Below the pieces are notes generated by a model. The model did not search any database and was not told the DNA's origin. It saw only the letters and a list, made by a program, of their open reading frames with translations. A program made the position numbers and the translations under genes. Positions 58,430 through 64,000 of a stretch of 64,000 nucleotides of DNA are shown in pieces. The DNA comes from Cylicocyclus nassatus (Eukaryota > Nematoda > Chromadorea > Rhabditida > Strongylidae): positions 37,451,441-37,515,440 of the forward strand of contig CATQJL010000316.1 of NCBI GenBank assembly GCA_958299035.1. The letters run 5' to 3'. The stretch's first letter is position 1; each line of letters opens with the position of its first letter.

Positions 58430-58870
58430 CGATGTCGATTTTACCGATTTTTATCGATTTTTTTGCAGAGTTCACCTACAGGGCTAGGAGTTGGCACAGG
58501 GGGGGAAGTGAGCATGGGGATTCCGAATACAATATTAGTTTTCAGAATTATCGATTACTTTTATTGATTTTATCGATTTTTTGTAAATTTTGACATGCGA
58601 GGCTGGGATTTTGCACAGGGGGGTAATCGAGCATGCTGATTACGAACACAATATTAGTTTTCAGGATCGTCGATTACTTTTATCGATTTTATCGATTTTT
58701 TTGTAAAGTTTTACCTGCGGGGCGGGAGTTTGCACAGGGGGTAATCGAGCATGCAGATTACGAATACAATATTAGTTTTCAAGATCGTCCATTACTTTTA
58801 TCGATTTTATCGATTTTTTGAAAATTTGAGCTAGGGGGCTGGAATTTGGCACAGGGGTGTAATCAAGCAT
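58430..58870 (+). repeat. Satellite arm, forward orientation, diverged
   Basis: About three and a half units containing TTACTTTTATCGATTTTATC and GGGGGTAATCGAGCATG. More diverged than the other arm. The centre of symmetry is near 58880. Confidence 0.85.
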
Positions 58871-58884
58871 GCTGATCACCCCCC

Positions 58885-59830
58885 TTGGGGATGATCAGCA
58901 TGCTCGATTACCCCCCTATGCCAACTCCCAGCCCCCTAGCTCAAACTTTGCAAAAAAATCGATAAAATCGATAAAAGTAATCGATAATCCCGAAAACCAA
59001 TATTGTATTCGGAATCCCCATGCTCGATTACCCCCCTGTGCGAACTCCCAGCCCCGTAGCTTAAACTTTGCAAAAAAATCGATAAAATCGATAAAAGTAA
59101 TCGATAATCCTGAAAACCAATATTGTATTCGGAATCCCCATGCTCGATTACCCCCCTGTGCCAACTCCCAGCCCCGTAGCTCAAACTTTGCAAAAAAATC
59201 GATAAAATCGATAAAAGTAATCGATAATCCCGAAAACCAATATTGTATTCGGAATCCCCATGCTCGATTACCCCCCTGTGCGAACTCCCAGCCCCGTAGC
59301 TTAAACTTTGCAAAAAAATCGATAAAATCGATAAAAGTAATCGATAATCCTGAAAACCAATATTGTATTCGGAATCCCCATGCTCGATTACCCCCCTGTG
59401 CCAACTCCCAGCCCCGTAGCTCAAACTTTGCAAAAAAATCGATAAAATCGATAAAAGTAATCGATAATCCCGAAAACCAATATTGTATTCGGAATCCCCA
59501 TGCTCGATTACCCCCCTGTGCGAACTCCCAGCCCCGTAGCTTAAACTTTGCAAAAAAATCGATAAAATCGATAAAAGTAATCGATAATCCTGAAAACCAA
59601 TATTGTATTCGGAATCCCCATGCTCGATTACCCCCCTGTGCCAACTCCCAGCCCCGTAGTTCAAACTTTGCAAAAAAAATCGATAAAATCGATAAAAGTA
59701 ATCGATAATCCCGAAAACCAATATTATATTCGGAATCCCCATGCTCGATTACCCCCCTGTGCCAACTCCCAGCCCCGTAGGTGAACTCAGCAAAAAAATC
59801 GATAAAAATCGATAAAATCGATATCGATCG
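58885..59830 (-). repeat. 120-bp satellite with 240-bp higher-order unit
   Basis: Seven to eight head-to-tail units of exactly 120 bp. Odd and even units alternate at fixed sites (GTGCCAACT/GTGCGAACT, AGCTCAAAC/AGCTTAAAC, CCCGAAAACC/CCTGAAAACC), making a 240-bp dimer. Each unit has three ATCGAT sites. Since 120 is divisible by 3, three long frames stay open (279 codons on plus, 242 and 268 on minus), which are by-products. Confidence 0.95.
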
Positions 59831-60533
59831 ATGACGAAAAGTAGCCTATGACACCCGCCGGGGCCCGTAGTGTATGTGTGCCAAGTTTGGTCCGGATCGG
59901 TTCAGAAATGGAATTTTCTATTCGGAACATACGTACACACATACATATAGGGCATTCGAAAAATCGTGACGATGGCGCGACCGCGCGCAACACGCACGCA
60001 CTCCCAATTCTTGGATTCCGTCTCTACTCAAATAGTTTTTCTGTTTACATATGATAGTACTCAGGCACTAAAAGTGACTGAGCTTAGCGCTGAGGTGTTG
60101 CCTGTTTGTATGGGTGTTTTACCCTTCTGTGTGCGGAAAGACCGCAGTCAACCCGTCGTCACGATTTTGAAAATGAACCATACATACATACATACATACA
60201 AACAGACATTCAGCTTTATATATAAGATATAAAGCTGAATGTCTGTTTGTATGTCTGTCTGTCTGTCTGTCTGTATGTCTGTCTGTCTGTGTGTACGCAT
60301 GTTCCGAATAGAAAATTCCATTTCTGGACCGATCCGGACCAAACTTGGCACACATACACTTCGGGCCTCGGCGGGTGTCATAGGCAACTTTTCGTCATCG
60401 ATCGATATCGATTTTATTGATTTTTCAAAAAATTCGAGCTACGGGGCTGAGGGTTGGCACAGGGGGTAAGTGAGCATGCTGATTACGAATATATTATTGA
60501 CATGGCCGGGCGGAGCCGGGTTTGCCAGCTAGT

Positions 60534-61683
60534 AGCTTATACAGCCGACGTACCTATTACATCAGAGAGCTTTCTGTGATTTGAAAATCGAGTTGTTTGC
60601 GTAAAAGCGTGACTACCTGATAGTGGTACTGGCTCTTCTCCTTCGATATGAGCGATGACGCAAAGTTTACGACAGCTCCTTTACATTATGAAAGCTCAGG
60701 GATTCCATGACTCATTTGATATAAAATTAGCTGTTTGTTGTAGAAGTTTAACTTTCAATGCTTTTGGAAGCAAAAAAAATGCAGTGATCATTTCTTTTCG
60801 AATACAACAAATCAGTGACAGTAGTTGTTGCACATGATTCATACTTTGAGACGTGACTGGACAGAAAAAATGAGAGACAAGAATGCAGTAGCTGTCAAAA
60901 AAGCAAATGAATTCAAAGTGAAATGTCCTGCTTCCACTGCGGCCTTTCGCAACTTTTTAATTTTTTCTCCGAAACAGTAGGAAGCCGTCTTGCTGAATGA
61001 CAATAGGCTAACGTACAATAGTGCATGCGTACAAAAGAGCAGAACTTTATTTAGCAAGAACGCAGACTGCGGTGATTTAGAATGGATTCATAATAGTGTT
61101 CAGCACTGTAAATACAGAAAGCGCTTACACATTTTCAGGATACTCCACTTTAGGTGGAGAAATTGAAACCACGCAATTAGCTGAATAATTTATGAAAAAC
61201 AATTCTTTTGAATAAAATCGTGGACTATAAATGTATGAAAATCATATGGATTTGAATTCTAGCTAACTTTAATGCAACTTTCTCAAAAAACGTTTTACGA
61301 GAACAGCTCGGTAATACCCTGGCAGCATCAAATAAATTTTTTTAGTTATGTGTCGTAAATGAAGCCTTTGTTTATGACAAAAATATGCAAATCTGATGCC
61401 CTTTCTTTCATGACTTTTTAAGACAAAGTATTTTTTGAGCGAGAAGCGGCAAATTCGGCGCTGGCTTTTCTACTTTAGGGGTTTCAAACGGGGAGAAGTC
61501 ACTGTTTACAGGTTTACAGCGGAGACACTACAGAGGAGGATAAAGCGCACTTTCAACCTATTTGTAGATAATTTAGATTAAACGTGATTAGAGCCAAAGA
61601 TTTTCAGATGAAAGTTCCTTTGCTTCCAGCTTCTACTGCCTTTGCGCCTGGTCGCGATATGCGGTATGAAAGGGTGATTGTTT
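60534..61683. other. Intergenic, no gene seen
   Basis: No supported gene or bounded repeat between the composite repeat and segment copy B. Confidence 0.4.
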
Positions 61684-64000
61684 TTGAAATGAAAGATACT
61701 TCTAATGATCGCAAAAGTCTGGTAGTAAAGAGAGAAATAATGTTCTTATCTCGTTAATTTTTCCTACAAGCGAATCTGTGGCACTGACAAAACAGAGATA
61801 TCAGTGCAGAGATTTATTTTTTATCAATAAGATCGAGTGAAAGCACCTGTCGTCAGAGTTCAACCACTCAGAAAGTCGACGGCATACCTCCGTAGCAGAA
61901 ATGGCAGGGCCACGGGCTTTGCCCAGTGGGGGTTTGCCGCTCGTGCTCCGGAGACCTCCCATTTGTGCTCCGGAGCCCTCCCATTTTGTGCTCCGGAGCC
62001 CTACCATTTTGTGGAGCTCTTTCCCAAATCTGGCGACCTCCGGAGCAGAGATTTGCAAGCCCGCCGGAGGGGTTCCATCCGCCTTCTCGTGACGTCACCG
62101 TGACGTCACAAGAAGAGATCGCCCTCGCCCCTCTTCCTCAATGGTTAAGAAGGCCCTCCGCAGCTCTGCCAGATTTCGGCTGTCCTCCGGAGTTACAACA
62201 CCGACTGTCTGAGGCATGTGCACAAGATAAGCAAGAAAGTGTAATTCTCGGAAGTGCCCGAGAACTTCTACGACCTAATAACAAGATCTGCATATTTAGG
62301 TGAATCACCCTTTCATTTAACATTTTTTAACTGGCCTCGGTGCACTAGATATGATGTACTGATTACATATAAGGGGTCTGAAGTTAAATTTCTTGGACAG
62401 AAATCGTATGAGTAGCAACTCAAGTAAGAGCTTTGCCAAGACGTTCAGTTTCCATGCAAAAAACAGTCACCAATTTTGCACATTAATTATAAAATTACGA
62501 TGAGGATTCAAATTTTGATACGAGAGCATTGCGAATGGACTCAGAGGAAAAGTGTTGACTGTGCTCCAAAGAATAGCTGTGAAGAGTTTTCCTTCTCGAC
62601 TAGACTGTGCAAATATACAATCTAGCCAATCTTTATTTGATGTTGTACAAATGAGACAAACAGAACTATTGGTTAATCCTTCATCAAACACGGAAACAGG
62701 AGCAGAATGCATTTGTTCATTCAAAATAAGGAATAACAACTACTGGTGAAAGTGGAAAAGTTCTTGCATATGCGCTTACAAGAGGTTTACAGAGTCACAT
62801 GTGGAAAGCTTATCTAATAGAATGAGGGTTAAGTGCAGCAATACCTATTACCAAAGGACACTAATCTCTTATAATGACATTTCAACGAATAAATACAAAT
62901 CAATTGGAGGAAATCTTTACAGCTGCCTGCTATCAGCTTCGTAGTACAACAAGGAACTCCTAAACTCAGTAGTTCGTAATTCTTCTTCCAGGTAGCTTGG
63001 TGAAATACAGTGAAACGCGAATAGATGGATTTTAGGTGATTCTCAACGTATGGCTCTCGTCACAGGAGGAGCAAGAGTCATACCGTTCATCTAATGAAGA
63101 TTTATTATCGGGATTTTTCGATAAAGCAGAGCTTGGCACAAACCAAAAAGCAAAAATTCAGAAATCGAGGTGCTTAACATCACGATAAATTGCGGTTTAC
63201 ATTCTAGGGTGTTGTAGAGGTTCGGTCGTACAACAACAACACCGATGAAAAATGCTAGGAATATGCATTAGGATCATTATATTTACAAGGAGATATTGGG
63301 TAATCATTAGTCTGAATAAAATGCCTATATTCGTAGCAAGTAAGTGGAAGATCAATTGGGGGCGAAGATTACCACTTTAAAGAACATTTGGTGTCTCAAA
63401 GTGTAAATTCTGAAGCAATGGTAACTATTTCCTAGATAATCTACCAATCAAGTAGATCTGCTAGAGGTGAAATCTGGCTGTTGTGTAGTACTCTAACGTG
63501 TCATATCCTTGCTGTAATAAACATTATTGCATCCTTTGATTATTATGCAATTCTCATTTGTATTGCTGACGCCTACACAATGTCGTGAGAGGCTTGTCAT
63601 CTGTAAATTCAGCTGAAAATCCCTTGTTGAAATTTGGTAGGTTTTCACTAACGGTGTTATATATGGCCCAGTAATAATGGAGTTCAATTGTGACTCAAAA
63701 CAGATTATGTTGATAAGTATAGCATGTTTCAAAATGATGTGTAGAACGTTTGATCGAACTCTCTTGCTTGGAAAGCTTTCACAGCAATATAATCACCATT
63801 TTGAAGCGCAGTTTTCCTTTCATTTTGTGCCGACTTTGTCGGCACCTTCCTTGCAACTTATCATTAACTCTCCCAAGCACCGTAAAGGTCATGCCATAAG
63901 CATGACCTGCTGTGATATTAGTAAATTATTGCCCAGATTTTTGTGATACTACTTCACCACGCCTTCCTCAGCATTCTACCACTGCACGAATGGGTGCATG
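61684..64000. repeat. Dispersed segment, copy B
   Basis: Same-orientation counterpart of copy A. It lacks the LINE, so 63420-63432 shows the empty LINE target. It contains the foldback 61867-62213, which copy A lacks. The final 130 bases also match 43595-43725. It runs off the window. Confidence 0.85.
61867..62213. mobile_element. Foldback MITE with twin TGACGTCA centre, copy 2
   Basis: Ends CTCAGAAAGTCG and CGACTGTCTGAG. The 3-bp flanks are CCA (61864-61866) and GCA (62214-62216). Segment copy A at about 193-196 shows the empty site, where three bases correspond to the duplication. The octamers are at 62090-62097 and 62101-62108. Confidence 0.88.

Larger units (their letters stand above)
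58334..60533. mobile_element. Helitron-like composite with inverted satellite core
   Basis: The left edge ACTAGCTGGCTAACCGGGTC is the inverse of the right edge, which ends ...CCGGGCGGAGCCGGG then TTTGCCAGCTAGT (60505-60533). A GC hairpin followed by CTAGT fits a Helitron 3' end, so two copies appear joined in opposite orientation. Further shared parts are GACCAAACTTGGCACACA, the CTGTCTGT microsatellite (60240-60290) and a head-to-head joint CATTCAGCTTTATATATAAG near 60220. No Rep/helicase gene is present. Class assignment is tentative. Confidence 0.6.

Noticed and set aside
58869..59742. Three long open frames (279, 242 and 268 codons) on both strands
   Set aside because: They are produced by the 120-bp satellite, whose length is divisible by three and which has no stop in those registers. 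No start context, splice signals or known domain.
58885..59830. CRISPR array
   Set aside because: Regular spacing comes from a head-to-tail satellite without unique spacers, in a eukaryotic genome.
1..64000. The matching end segments as LTRs of one huge retroelement
   Set aside because: No TG...CA ends, primer-binding site or gag/pol between them, and a third partial copy occurs at 43595-43725, so a dispersed repeat is simpler.

Overview
This is a gene-poor, repeat-rich stretch of animal DNA, most likely from a nematode and plausibly a strongylid or other rhabditid. The reasons are short introns with T-rich ...TTTTCAG acceptors, acceptor-like sites placed directly before start codons as in spliced-leader trans-splicing, an RTE-type LINE, and many Tc1/mariner-, hAT- and Harbinger-like foldback elements. 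The species cannot be named from the sequence alone.

Three split genes can be reconstructed exon by exon with matching phases. (1) An SLC35F6-type transporter on the minus strand at 16499-19790: ten exons, 394 residues, complete. (2) A RanBP3-type Ran-binding protein on the plus strand: core exons 28114-30727, with a candidate first exon 5.6 kb upstream at 22410-22515 that fits in phase. (3) A single-domain TIMP (metalloproteinase inhibitor) on the minus strand at 39484-42975: four exons, 138 residues, signal peptide, Cys-x-Cys mature end and one GC-AG intron. A second, diverged SLC35F6 first exon stands alone at 50025-50159 with a trans-splice-like acceptor and an intact donor.

Almost everything else is repeats. 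Left end: a dispersed segment (1-5290) split by a 3.5-kb CR1-like LINE with a 12-bp target duplication. The same segment reappears at 61684-64000, there carrying a foldback element instead. 6-16 kb: a hAT-type MITE, foldbacks with tRNA-like promoter boxes, a large foldback nested inside a small one, and a decayed RTE LINE between foldback arms. 20-31 kb: the RanBP3 locus with foldbacks in its introns. 31.5-37.8 kb: inverted arms bracketing mariner-like foldbacks and a dead hAT transposase. 43-50 kb: MITEs, a TTCGAAT array, minisatellites, and a 500-N gap whose edges carry a SMART cDNA adaptor in inverted orientation. 50-58 kb: further foldbacks and dispersed repeats. 58-60.5 kb: an inverted satellite (120-bp unit, 240-bp higher-order unit) inside a Helitron-like repeat with CTAGT ends.

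The three genes show no functional link or operon. The transporter and TIMP are on the minus strand and RanBP3 is on the plus strand. All three host MITEs in introns, so their pre-mRNAs should form long hairpins. The best leads are the orphan SLC35F6 exon, the foldbacks carrying Pol III-like boxes in both arms, the foldback with twin TGACGTCA sites at its centre, and the adaptor-bounded gap, which is an assembly artefact and limits what can be concluded near 46.5-47.2 kb.
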